Below are positions 6,955 through 14,582 of a DNA stretch of 25,577 bases, piece by piece. The DNA is from an uncultured Treponema sp. (GTDB lineage: Bacteria > Spirochaetota > Spirochaetia > Treponematales > Treponemataceae): contig CALCRU010000064.1 of NCBI GenBank assembly GCA_937894335.1, positions 1 through 25,577 of the forward strand, given 5' to 3'. Numbering within the stretch: the stretch's first letter is position 1; each line of letters begins with the position of its first letter. Under the pieces are notes generated by a model. That model did not search any database. It worked only from the letters and a program-made list of their open reading frames with translations, and was not told the DNA's origin. A program made the translations under genes and the position numbers.

Positions 6955-8159
6955 AAGGGTATACCTTCTATGCCGAACGACCTATAGGCAGACAGTACAA
7001 AACGGATTTAGGACTCGTTGTTGCTACGCTGCTTTTGTGGGGTCTTGGCATTGTTACCCTTTATACATGCAGCCCGTCTACTGCGGCAAGGCTTCTTCAG
7101 GGCGACAAGTATTACTATGTGGTACGCCAACTTATAAGTTCAGCCATTGGATTTGCACTACTTCTTTTCTTTGCGCTTCTTCCTATGGATAAAATCCGCA
7201 GTCTGCTTCCTTACTTTGTGCTGGGAGCACTTGTCCTCTGTCTTCTTACATTCATTCCAAAAATCGGTGTAGAAAGAAACGGTGCTCGCCGTTGGATACG
7301 CATTGCAGGTCTTGGAACGCTTCAGCCTTCTGAACTTGCAAAGTTTGCGGTAATACTTTTTCTTGCAAACCTCTTTGACAGGCAGAAGGAATCTGGCGAA
7401 TATGATGATGATGCAAACTCATTTATAAAACCCTTGGGCGGACTTTTGCTTTTTGTAACCGTAGTTTTTGCCCAAAAGGATTTGTCTACAGGAATAATAA
7501 TTTTTCTTGTGGGTGCAATTTTATTTTTTGTTTCGGGAGCGCGCATTTCCTGGTTCTTCCCTCTTTTCTTCTTGGGAACAATTGCAGGAGGACTTCTTAC
7601 ATTCAAGGAAGAGTACCGTGTGCGCCGTCTGCTAGCTTTTTTCCGTCCAGACGAATTTGCTTCTACAACAGGATTCCAGCTTACCCAGTCAAAGAAGGCC
7701 ATTGTTTCTGGCGGACTGTGGGGGCAGGGAATGGGAACAGGTCTTGTGCGTACTCCCTACATTCCCGAAGTTTATGCCGACTATATTTTTGCAGGATGGA
7801 CAGAGGCCATGGGTCTTGTGGGCGTCCTTGCATATTTTGTACTGATAGGATTTTTTGCATGGCGTGCCTACAGAGTTGCCTTTACCACGCCAGACAGATT
7901 TTCAGCACTGGGAACATTTGGATGTGCCACGCTGATTTTGATGCAGTCTCTTTTAAACTGTGCCGTCGTATGCGGAGCGGTGCCAACAACAGGCATTCCT
8001 CTTCCATTCTTTTCTTTCGGCGGTTCAAGTATAATCGTAACCCTTGCCATGTGTGGCTTTATGCTGAATGCGTCAAGGTGCGAGTCTTCCTTACCAGGTA
8101 ACACTTATTATGATAATAACGATGATACAGAAAGTTATGAAACGGTGGTAGAATTATGA
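6951..8159 (+). CDS. ftsW: Septal peptidoglycan glycosyltransferase FtsW
   Basis: The protein has 402 residues of the SEDS family (FtsW/RodA/SpoVE), a polytopic membrane protein of about ten spans that polymerises lipid II during septation. Family landmarks are NGARRWIRIAG with GTLQPSELAKFA, the QKDLSTGIIIF loop, a large periplasmic region with GFQLTQSKKAI...GGLWGQGMGTG and PEVYADYIFAGWTEAMG, and the closing TTGIPLPFFSFGGSS. The context between murF and ftsQ supports FtsW over RodA. ATG overlaps the murF stop (ATGA) and GGAGGG at 6939-6944 is the ribosome site, so translation is likely coupled. The partner transpeptidase FtsI, often encoded next to FtsL, is not in the window. Confidence 0.94.
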   Translation: MKGYTFYAERPIGRQYKTDLGLVVATLLLWGLGIVTLYTCSPSTAARLLQGDKYYYVVRQLISSAIGFALLLFFALLPMDKIRSLLPYFVLGALVLCLLTFIPKIGVERNGARRWIRIAGLGTLQPSELAKFAVILFLANLFDRQKESGEYDDDANSFIKPLGGLLLFVTVVFAQKDLSTGIIIFLVGAILFFVSGARISWFFPLFFLGTIAGGLLTFKEEYRVRRLLAFFRPDEFASTTGFQLTQSKKAIVSGGLWGQGMGTGLVRTPYIPEVYADYIFAGWTEAMGLVGVLAYFVLIGFFAWRAYRVAFTTPDRFSALGTFGCATLILMQSLLNCAVVCGAVPTTGIPLPFFSFGGSSIIVTLAMCGFMLNASRCESSLPGNTYYDNNDDTESYETVVEL

Positions 8160-8998
8160 GCGAACTTGCATATTCCGACTATGAAGACATTTTGGTGGAA
8201 TCTTCCCGTCCTGCAAAGAAGGATAAAAAAGTTTCCATGCTTAAAGTCATTGTCCTTGTGCTTGCAATCCTTCTTGTATTTGAGGCGATAATATATACCC
8301 TTGTTATTCCCTGTATGTCTCCAGTAAAGATTGAATTCCGCGGACTAAAGACACTGTCTGCTGCTGAACTTGGCACCCAGATTACCGGCGGAGTTTCCAG
8401 TCCTTGGATGAAGTTTGATACCGCCCGTGCTGTTTCGGTGCTGTCAAATGTTTCTGCAATAGAAACTGTCTCTGTAGACAAGCGGTTTCCCGACAGAGTT
8501 GTGGTTCTGGTTAAGGAGCGCGAGGCAGTTGCAAAGACAGTTGTTTCTGTAAATGACCGTTCCATCCCTGTTCAAATTGACCGAAATGGTGTATTATTCA
8601 CCTCAAGTTCTCTGTCTTATCTGCAGGACTCTTCTGTACCGCTTCTTTCGGGGCTTCCAGTTGATGCGGTTCAGGATGGCATGAGGCTTCCTGCAAAATA
8701 CAGGACCCTTATGGAGCAGATTGAAGAAATAAGGGAACTTAAGCAGCGATACTTTGCGGCTATTTCTGAAATTCAGGTGGTTCCGAAGGAATACGGTAAC
8801 TACGAGCTGGTTCTGTACCCCATCCAGACAAAAGTGCGGGTTTTGACCGATCGCTCCTTGAATGAAGAGGCACTTCAGTATATGATGGTGGTGCTTGATG
8901 TGGTTAATTCCATAGAGCCGGATGTAGAGGAAATTGACTTGCGGTATGGTTCCGTTTCTTACCGCAGGCGTACAGGCTTTAAGGAGGAGCTGTTTTAA
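8156..8998 (+). CDS. ftsQ: Cell division protein FtsQ/DivIB
   Basis: The protein has 280 residues: a cytoplasmic N-terminus of about 30 residues with a basic stretch (RPAKKDKKVS), one membrane segment (roughly residues 30-50), then a POTRA domain beginning VKIEFRGLKTLSAAELG and a beta domain with NVSAIETVSVDKRFPDRVVVLV split over two strands. The P-D-R-V-V-V-x-V-x-E-R-E motif is typical of FtsQ. FtsQ bridges FtsL/FtsB to the septal synthase on the periplasmic side. It overlaps the ftsW stop by four bases, with GGTGG about eight bases upstream, and ftsA follows two bases after its stop. Confidence 0.9.
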   Translation: MSELAYSDYEDILVESSRPAKKDKKVSMLKVIVLVLAILLVFEAIIYTLVIPCMSPVKIEFRGLKTLSAAELGTQITGGVSSPWMKFDTARAVSVLSNVSAIETVSVDKRFPDRVVVLVKEREAVAKTVVSVNDRSIPVQIDRNGVLFTSSSLSYLQDSSVPLLSGLPVDAVQDGMRLPAKYRTLMEQIEEIRELKQRYFAAISEIQVVPKEYGNYELVLYPIQTKVRVLTDRSLNEEALQYMMVVLDVVNSIEPDVEEIDLRYGSVSYRRRTGFKEELF

Positions 8999-9000
8999 CG

Positions 9001-10254
9001 GTGAGCAGCATAATTGTCGGTCTTGATATAGGTACAACCTACATCAGGGCGGTTATAGGTGAACTTTCTCAGGACGAAGATAAAAACATTGAAATTATCG
9101 GTGTCGCAAAAAAGCCTTCTCAGGGGCTTCGTAATGGCGTCATCGTAAACATAGATGCGGCGGCTAGCGTAATCCGTGAGGTTATAGAAGAGGCGGAACT
9201 TAGTGCTGGCATTGAGGTTACACAGGTTTACACGGCAATAGGTGGCTCTCAGGTTGAAGGGCTTAACAGTTCGGGTCTTGTAGGCGTTGACCAGAGCGGA
9301 CACAACCGTTCGCTAGAAATTGACTCTGTGGTAAAGCACAGGGTAATAAAGGCCGCTCAGGCAATTCGTTATTCAGAAGACAAGAGGGAACTTCACATTC
9401 TTCCCCAAGACTATATCATAGATGGAACTCCCGGCTACAAGGATCCGCTGGGAATTTCTGGAGTAAGGCTTGAGGTAAAAACCTTGCTCATAATTGCTTC
9501 TGTTACCGCATTAAAAAACATAGAACAGTGTGTTACTCGTGCGGAATACTTTCTTGACGGGGTAATGCTTAAAACTCTTGCCGCATCCTACGCTACTGTT
9601 CATCAGGAAGAAATGGAACAGGGTTCAATTTTAATAGATCTGGGCGGCGGTACTACAGATGTCATGGTTCTGTCTGGCGGTGCTCCCGTGTTTACCGCTT
9701 CCATTCCTGCAGGCGGAAACCTTGTTACCAACGACATTGCAATCGTAAAGAAGATTTCAAACGCAACAGCTGAGCGACTTAAGATTGACTACGGATGCTG
9801 TTGGATTACCGGCAACGAGATGAACGAGGAAGTAATCATACCGGGTCTTGGGGGAAGGGCTCCTGAGCAGACAACACGCTTTGACCTTTGTCAGATTATT
9901 CAGCCTCGTATGGAAGAAATCTTTACCATGGTGCGTAAGGAAATAGTGCACAAGTCCAACATAAAGGAACTGGGAGGAAACATTGTCCTTACAGGTGGTG
10001 GCGCCCTTATGCCGGGAATTGTGGAACTTGCCCAGTCTGTATGGCGGACCGAAAATGTTCGTATTGGAGAAGTTTCTGATCTGGGTGGAGCGGATCAAAG
10101 TTACCGTAGCCCTGATTTTGCAACAGTTGTGGGACTTGTTCTTGCAAACAAGGATGAGGTTGCTTCTGGTGGCCGTCATCATAAATCTAAGGAGCCAAAA
10201 AACAGCTCTTCAAAAGAGAGTTGGTGGAAGCGGTTTACAAAATCGTTTTTTTAA
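9001..10254 (+). CDS. ftsA: Cell division protein FtsA
   Basis: The protein has 417 residues of the actin fold and anchors FtsZ to the membrane. The phosphate-1 loop GLDIGTTYIRAVIGE is near the N-terminus and the phosphate-2 loop DLGGGTTD starts at residue 213; NIVLTGGGALMPG is the adenosine motif. The last residues (SSKESWWKRFTKSFF) form the expected amphipathic membrane-targeting helix, joined by a basic, serine-rich linker. The start is GTG 9001, with GGAGGAG at 8983-8989 inside the end of ftsQ. It is followed by ftsZ after 57 bases that contain an inverted repeat. Confidence 0.95.
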   Translation: MSSIIVGLDIGTTYIRAVIGELSQDEDKNIEIIGVAKKPSQGLRNGVIVNIDAAASVIREVIEEAELSAGIEVTQVYTAIGGSQVEGLNSSGLVGVDQSGHNRSLEIDSVVKHRVIKAAQAIRYSEDKRELHILPQDYIIDGTPGYKDPLGISGVRLEVKTLLIIASVTALKNIEQCVTRAEYFLDGVMLKTLAASYATVHQEEMEQGSILIDLGGGTTDVMVLSGGAPVFTASIPAGGNLVTNDIAIVKKISNATAERLKIDYGCCWITGNEMNEEVIIPGLGGRAPEQTTRFDLCQIIQPRMEEIFTMVRKEIVHKSNIKELGGNIVLTGGGALMPGIVELAQSVWRTENVRIGEVSDLGGADQSYRSPDFATVVGLVLANKDEVASGGRHHKSKEPKNSSSKESWWKRFTKSFF

Positions 10255-10264
10255 TATGAAACTG

Positions 10265-10292
10265 TTTTTCTAAAAGGGGATATTTAGAAAAA
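10265..10292. repeat. Perfect 10-bp inverted repeat between ftsA and ftsZ
   Basis: TTTTTCTAAA (10265-10274) and TTTAGAAAAA (10283-10292) are exact reverse complements around an 8-base loop (AGGGGATA). There is no T tract after it, so it is not a standard terminator. It lies about 10 bases before the GGGAGG ribosome site of ftsZ (10302-10307) and could be an mRNA processing or stability hairpin, or a protein-binding palindrome. Confidence 0.6.
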
Positions 10293-10311
10293 AAATGGGT
10301 CGGGAGGAAAC

Positions 10312-11709
10312 ATGTTAGACATTTCTGTAATCAATCAGGGACCGGTAATTAATGCCGCAAGCCCAACAGTGATTAAAATCATTGGATGCGGCGGCGGTGG
10401 TTCAAATGCTGTTAATCAGTTAATCGAACAGGGAATCTCAAATGTAGAGTTTGTTGTTCTTAACACTGACTTGCAGGCGCTTAATGCGTCAAAGGCTCAA
10501 AACCGTCTTGCTATAGGTCAAAAGCTTACTGGCGGTCTTGGTGCGGGCGGTAACCCTGAAATTGGCGAAAACGCAGCAAAGGAAGATACAGAAGTAATCA
10601 AGAACATAGTCAAGGGAACTGACATGGTAATCATTACTGCAGGAATGGGCGGCGGTACGGGAACAGGTTCCGCTCCAATCGTTGCCCAGGTTGCACGAGA
10701 AGAAGGCGCCCTTACTATTGCAGTTGTAACCACCCCCTTTGAATTTGAAGGCGAAGTCCGCATGCAGAATGCCGAAAACGGACTTAAGAAACTTAGGGAA
10801 CAGGTTGACTCCCTCATTGTAGTTCCTAATCAGCAGGTTATGAAATTCTCCAAGGAAAAACTTTCCTTCTTAGATGCCTTCCGCATGGCAGACAGTGTTT
10901 TGTGTCAGGGCGTTCAGGGCATTTCCGAAATCATTACGGTTCACGGTCAGGTTAATATTGACTTTGCAGATGTAAAGACTGTAATGAAGGGACAGGGAGA
11001 GGCTCTTCTTGGTGTAGGCATTGGCGAAGGAGAAAACCGCGCAGTAGATGCCGCACAAAATGCAATCAGCAACCCCATGCTTGAAAACCGCTCTATAGAC
11101 GGAGCAAAGAACATACTTGTAAACATTACCGGCCCAGAAGATCTTGCAATGGAAGAAGTGGAAGAAATCGTAAAGAATGTAAGCGCTTCTGCCGCAAAGG
11201 GACGCAGTGTATTCTGGGGACAGGCAATCAATCCCGACATGGGCGACAGAATTTCTGTTACCGTAATTGCCACAGGATTTGACACTGTGCAGGAAGTTTC
11301 TGCCTCTGAATCTTTTAAGAAAATTGCTCAGGAAGAAAGTTCCGATGTTACCGATTATGGTGACTTTGAAAAAATCCTTCACGGAGGAATTAGCAGAACT
11401 TCTGAAGAAAAAGCTTCCGAATTCAGCATGCAGGATTCTTCTGCCGTAAGGGGAACTAACTCAAGCAATCCTGGACTCTTTGACGAAATGGTAAACAAGG
11501 GCACCGACATTCCCCACGAAAATGCCGAAGTTTCTTCAAACGGAAAGCAGGCTGGAGTAATTGCATCCAGTCAGTCAAGGCCTTCATGGCTTAAGGATAT
11601 AGAAGTTCCTGCAGGATTTGAAAACAGAATGGATGACATAAATGTTCCCACTGTTTACCGGGAAAAACTAAAGGGACTTTCCCATTCAATCAAACTGAGT
11701 GATGACTAG
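10312..11709 (+). CDS. ftsZ: Cell division GTPase FtsZ
   Basis: The protein has 465 residues, a tubulin-like GTPase that polymerises into the Z-ring. GCGGGGSNAVN near residue 25 and the tubulin signature GMGGGTGTGS at residues 111-120 bind GTP; the T7 loop NIDFADVKTVM supplies the catalytic Asp residues. The conserved core ends near residue 330, followed by a variable linker of about 100 residues. The C-terminal peptide that binds FtsA is DINVPTVYREK (442-452); a second, similar DIEVP sits at 429-433. Thirteen more residues follow (LKGLSHSIKLSDD), so the peptide is not at the extreme end. A strong GGGAGG precedes ATG 10312. The stop overlaps the start of xerC. Confidence 0.97.
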   Translation: MLDISVINQGPVINAASPTVIKIIGCGGGGSNAVNQLIEQGISNVEFVVLNTDLQALNASKAQNRLAIGQKLTGGLGAGGNPEIGENAAKEDTEVIKNIVKGTDMVIITAGMGGGTGTGSAPIVAQVAREEGALTIAVVTTPFEFEGEVRMQNAENGLKKLREQVDSLIVVPNQQVMKFSKEKLSFLDAFRMADSVLCQGVQGISEIITVHGQVNIDFADVKTVMKGQGEALLGVGIGEGENRAVDAAQNAISNPMLENRSIDGAKNILVNITGPEDLAMEEVEEIVKNVSASAAKGRSVFWGQAINPDMGDRISVTVIATGFDTVQEVSASESFKKIAQEESSDVTDYGDFEKILHGGISRTSEEKASEFSMQDSSAVRGTNSSNPGLFDEMVNKGTDIPHENAEVSSNGKQAGVIASSQSRPSWLKDIEVPAGFENRMDDINVPTVYREKLKGLSHSIKLSDD

Positions 11710-12616
11710 GAGCATGCAAGAAAGACAGAAACTCCTCAAGCAGTTTTATGCCGACATGCTTCTTGTAGACCGCCACTCAGAACTTACTGCGCAGACCTAT
11801 CTGTTCAGCACGGAAGAATTTCTTTCTTATCTTGAAGAAAAAAACTTTTCCCTTGAACAGGTGAATGCTCAGGTTCTGGTTTACTATTTGGCACAGCGTA
11901 GGACAACATGCGCCGAACTTACGATTGCAAAAGATATTTCTGGCTTGAGGGCATTTGGAGAATTTCTTTTTAGAAAAGGTGTGTGGCCTTCGAACTTTGC
12001 CCTTGAACTGGACAAGCCTAAGGTTTCTAGAGCGCTTCCTCGGGTTCTTAGTGTAGAGCAGGTTGATTCTCTTCTTGCCACCATAGATGTTTCAAAGCCT
12101 CTTGGCGTTCGGGACAGAGCACTGTACGAGCTTATTTACAGTTGCGGTCTTAGAATTAGCGAGGCTTCGGGACTGCTTGTTTCAAATGTTCACTTTGACG
12201 AAAGGCTGATTGTGGTGTGCGGAAAGGGTGACAAGGAGCGCCTTGTTCCCTTTGGAAAAGACGCCGACCAATGGCTTAGAAAATGGCTGTTTGAAATGCG
12301 GCCGCTTTTTGTAAGGCAGAAGACAGTACAAGAAGTATTTGTAAACGCCCATGGAGAGCCTCTTTCCCGTAAGGGCATATGGAAGAATTTTCAGACGATG
12401 GAAGCAAAGAGCGGAGTAAGTGCCAAGGTGCATACCTTGCGTCATTCCTTTGCAACACATTTGCTCTCTGGTGGTGCGGACTTGCGTAGTGTGCAGGAAC
12501 TTTTGGGGCACAGCGATCTTGCAACCACGCAGATTTATACTCATATTGATGACGAACAGCTTAGGGAATATCACAGGGGATATTTTCCGGGACATAAAGA
12601 CGGAGGTTCAAAATGA
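11702..12616 (+). CDS. xerC: Tyrosine recombinase XerC-type
   Basis: The protein has 304 residues from ATG 11702. It has an N-terminal SAM-like DNA-binding domain and a C-terminal catalytic domain with the full set of tyrosine recombinase residues, at about 151 Arg (CGLRISEA), 175 Lys (GKGDKERLVP), 244 His and 247 Arg (HTLRHSFATHLL), 270 His (LGHSDLATT) and 279 Tyr (QIYTHID). Length and motifs fit the Xer pair that resolves chromosome dimers at dif rather than an integron or phage enzyme. GTG 11699 is an alternative start, and ATG 11714 lies too close to AGGAG 11708-11712. It overlaps the end of ftsZ by up to 8 bases, so it is tied to division genes. C versus D is assigned by position only. 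Confidence 0.88.
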   Translation: MTRSMQERQKLLKQFYADMLLVDRHSELTAQTYLFSTEEFLSYLEEKNFSLEQVNAQVLVYYLAQRRTTCAELTIAKDISGLRAFGEFLFRKGVWPSNFALELDKPKVSRALPRVLSVEQVDSLLATIDVSKPLGVRDRALYELIYSCGLRISEASGLLVSNVHFDERLIVVCGKGDKERLVPFGKDADQWLRKWLFEMRPLFVRQKTVQEVFVNAHGEPLSRKGIWKNFQTMEAKSGVSAKVHTLRHSFATHLLSGGADLRSVQELLGHSDLATTQIYTHIDDEQLREYHRGYFPGHKDGGSK

Positions 12617-13362
12617 AGCTTACTGTAAAAATCGCCTTTCTTGCCGCAGGTTTGTGTGTGGCACTGGCATTCTCTTCTTGCGGTGCATCCTACAATTCTG
12701 TAAAGCGCATGCAGAAAATGGAGGAGGGTGTTTCTAATCCCACTACCGTAGAGGAACTTAGTGAAGCCATAAAAAAATATGACGAAAGAGCCTTGGACCT
12801 TGTTACCACTCAGGAACAGGTAGGCATTTGGTACAAGATTTTGGGCACCCGTTACCTTGACAAAAAGATGTATTCCGAGGCTTTGGAATGCTTTCAGAGG
12901 GCCATAGAATACTTTCCTGACAACGCAAACCTCTACTACTATCTTGCCGTAAGCGCAGGATACACTGCCCACAGCGCCCTAGACTATGCTGCAACTGGAA
13001 CTGCAGAAGCTTCCCTTAAGCAGCAGCGCTACCTTCGCCTTTCCGAGTCTGCCTACCAGAGGGCCCTTACCATAGACCCAAAATACTACAGGGCAATGTA
13101 CGGCATAGGTGTGCTGTATGTCTTTGAACTTGAGGGCGAGGCTGAAAAGGCCATTCCCTATCTTGAGGAATTCCTTCGCACTCAGACAAAGGACACTAAC
13201 GGAATGTTCCTTTTGGCAAATGCCTACTGTCAGACGGGAGAACTTCAAAAGGCCGCAGATATATACGACCGCATTATAGACCTTAACTCCAACCCCGACC
13301 TTACCGAAAACGCAAGACTGAACAAGCAGGTAGTCCTAGAAGCCCTGTACGCCTCCAACTGA
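12613..13362 (+). CDS. TPR-repeat lipoprotein
   Basis: The protein has 249 residues. Residues 1-23 are a lipoprotein signal with lipobox SSC before GASY. Three to four tetratricopeptide repeats follow, for example WYKILGTRYLDKKMYSEALE with CFQRAIEYFPDN, SAYQRALTIDPKYYRAMYGIG and MFLLANAYCQTGELQKAAD. It is probably an outer- or inner-membrane-anchored periplasmic protein that binds partners; its specific role is unknown. ATG overlaps the xerC stop (ATGA), and AGG about nine bases upstream (CGGAGG 12600-12605) gives a good ribosome site, so it is part of the dcw-xerC transcript. A division or envelope role is a guess from position. Confidence 0.85.
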   Translation: MKLTVKIAFLAAGLCVALAFSSCGASYNSVKRMQKMEEGVSNPTTVEELSEAIKKYDERALDLVTTQEQVGIWYKILGTRYLDKKMYSEALECFQRAIEYFPDNANLYYYLAVSAGYTAHSALDYAATGTAEASLKQQRYLRLSESAYQRALTIDPKYYRAMYGIGVLYVFELEGEAEKAIPYLEEFLRTQTKDTNGMFLLANAYCQTGELQKAADIYDRIIDLNSNPDLTENARLNKQVVLEALYASN

Positions 13363-13365
13363 CCT

Positions 13366-13546
13366 CTCCCTTAGGAAAAGAAGACCGTAAGCAGTAAAGC
13401 CTGTATGAAAAACGGGTGGTTTTGCGTAAGTTTTTGCAAGTTTGCAGAAAGTGAAGCCCTCGTAAGAGTAAGCGTGGCACAAAATCCGCCTTACACCTCC
13501 CTTAGGAAAAGAAAAACTGTAAGCAGTAAAGCCCGTTTTTCATGCA
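13366..13546. repeat. Intergenic repeat: 36-37 bp direct repeats with an outer inverted repeat
   Basis: A 36-base unit starting CTCCCTTAGGAAAAGAA (13366-13401) recurs with four changes at 13497-13533; both end GTAAGCAGTAAAGCC. Next to the two copies, TGTATGAAAAACGGG (13402-13416) and CCCGTTTTTCATGCA (13532-13546) are reverse complements apart from one base. A 65-codon frame spans most of this (13405-13602), but the repeats and lack of a ribosome site argue it is noncoding. No clear terminator is seen. It may belong to a family dispersed in the genome. Confidence 0.7.
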
Positions 13547-13579
13547 GTCTTAGCCGATTTCCAGCATTTTTCTTTCCCC

Positions 13580-13609
13580 TTGACGATTTTCCCTCCCCAT
13601 AATTATCTT
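13580..13609 (+). promoter_or_regulatory. Probable promoter of dprA, giving a leaderless transcript
   Basis: TTGACG (13580-13585), an 18-bp spacer and TATCTT (13604-13609) end seven bases before ATG 13617. Transcription would begin at or next to the start codon, and no ribosome site precedes the gene. Confidence 0.5.
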
Positions 13610-13616
13610 TTACTGC

Positions 13617-14555
13617 ATGCAGGAACTAGACGCAGCATTATCCTTGGCCAGCTACCTTACTACCCGTGAAAAGACAGTTTTAAGGAATCGGCTTGACAGT
13701 TTAGATACACTTAGTGTACTTTCTATAGAAGAGTTATCGCAGATTGTGGGACGGCCCGTAACGGCTAACTTCTGGAATCCGGCAGTTCTTGCTCACGATG
13801 GGATAAGAGTGGTCCATCTGTGCCACAAACTGGGCATAGAAGGAGTTTCCTACAGTGAGCCTAAATATCCGGCACTTCTTAGAGAAACCGTCAACGCCCC
13901 CTACATGCTCTACTACAGGGGAAACCTTAACTCTCTGCAGGAAAAGACAGTTTCTGTAGTGGGAAGCCGAAGGGTATGCAGGGAATGCGCTCAGGCTGCC
14001 TTTGATTTTGCCAGAGATGCATCTTATGACGGCTGTACTGTGGTAAGCGGCAATGCTTGCGGAATAGACAGTTTTGCCCACAAGGGTGCTCTAGCTTCTT
14101 CCAAAGGTGCTACGGTGGCGGTTCTTCCCTGCGGAATAGACAGCATTGTGCCTTCTGCAAACACTACTCTTGCTAGGCACATAATTGAGTCTGGAGGGGC
14201 ACTGGTAAGCGAATATGCTCCCGGTCTTCCTGTAGAAAAGTGGCGCTTTGTCCAGAGAAACCGAATTATTGCGGCTCTGTCGCCAGTTACTGTGGTTGTG
14301 GAAGCTCCAGACGGTAGCGGTGCCCTGATTACTGCCGATTTTGCGGTGGACTTTAACCGTGATGTGGTCTTCCACAGGTCGTGCTTCTGCGAAGAGTCAA
14401 AAAAAATCCCCGGAAGAAAAAAACTCCGGGAAAAGAATGTGCGTACTGCCTTATCTTTTATAGAAAGTGGTGCGCCTATAATAGACGGTTACGCCGACAT
14501 GGTTTCCGTTCTGCAGAGTGCACCGGGAACTAGACAGGCTGAACTTTTTGAATAA
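13617..14555 (+). CDS. dprA: DNA-processing protein DprA (Smf)
   Basis: The protein has 312 residues. DprA binds single-stranded DNA entering by transformation and loads RecA; in non-competent bacteria the role is less clear. The Rossmann-like core shows VVGSRRVCRECA, VVSGNACGIDSFAHKGAL (the GGARGID-x-x-AH motif, with Asn-Ala replacing Gly-Ala), AVLPCGID, LVSEYAPG, RFVQRNRIIAALS and the ending SGALITADFAVD. The N-terminal 80 residues are a helix-rich region. No winged-helix domain follows, and the end is short. ATG 13617 has no ribosome site and the promoter box lies just upstream. topA follows after 27 bases. Confidence 0.93.
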   Translation: MQELDAALSLASYLTTREKTVLRNRLDSLDTLSVLSIEELSQIVGRPVTANFWNPAVLAHDGIRVVHLCHKLGIEGVSYSEPKYPALLRETVNAPYMLYYRGNLNSLQEKTVSVVGSRRVCRECAQAAFDFARDASYDGCTVVSGNACGIDSFAHKGALASSKGATVAVLPCGIDSIVPSANTTLARHIIESGGALVSEYAPGLPVEKWRFVQRNRIIAALSPVTVVVEAPDGSGALITADFAVDFNRDVVFHRSCFCEESKKIPGRKKLREKNVRTALSFIESGAPIIDGYADMVSVLQSAPGTRQAELFE

Positions 14556-14582
14556 ACTGTTACATTAAGTGCGAGGTGGAAT

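Noticed and set aside
13405..13602. 65-codon open frame before dprA
   Set aside because: It spans the direct and inverted repeats and the dprA promoter, and has no ribosome site or recognisable domain.
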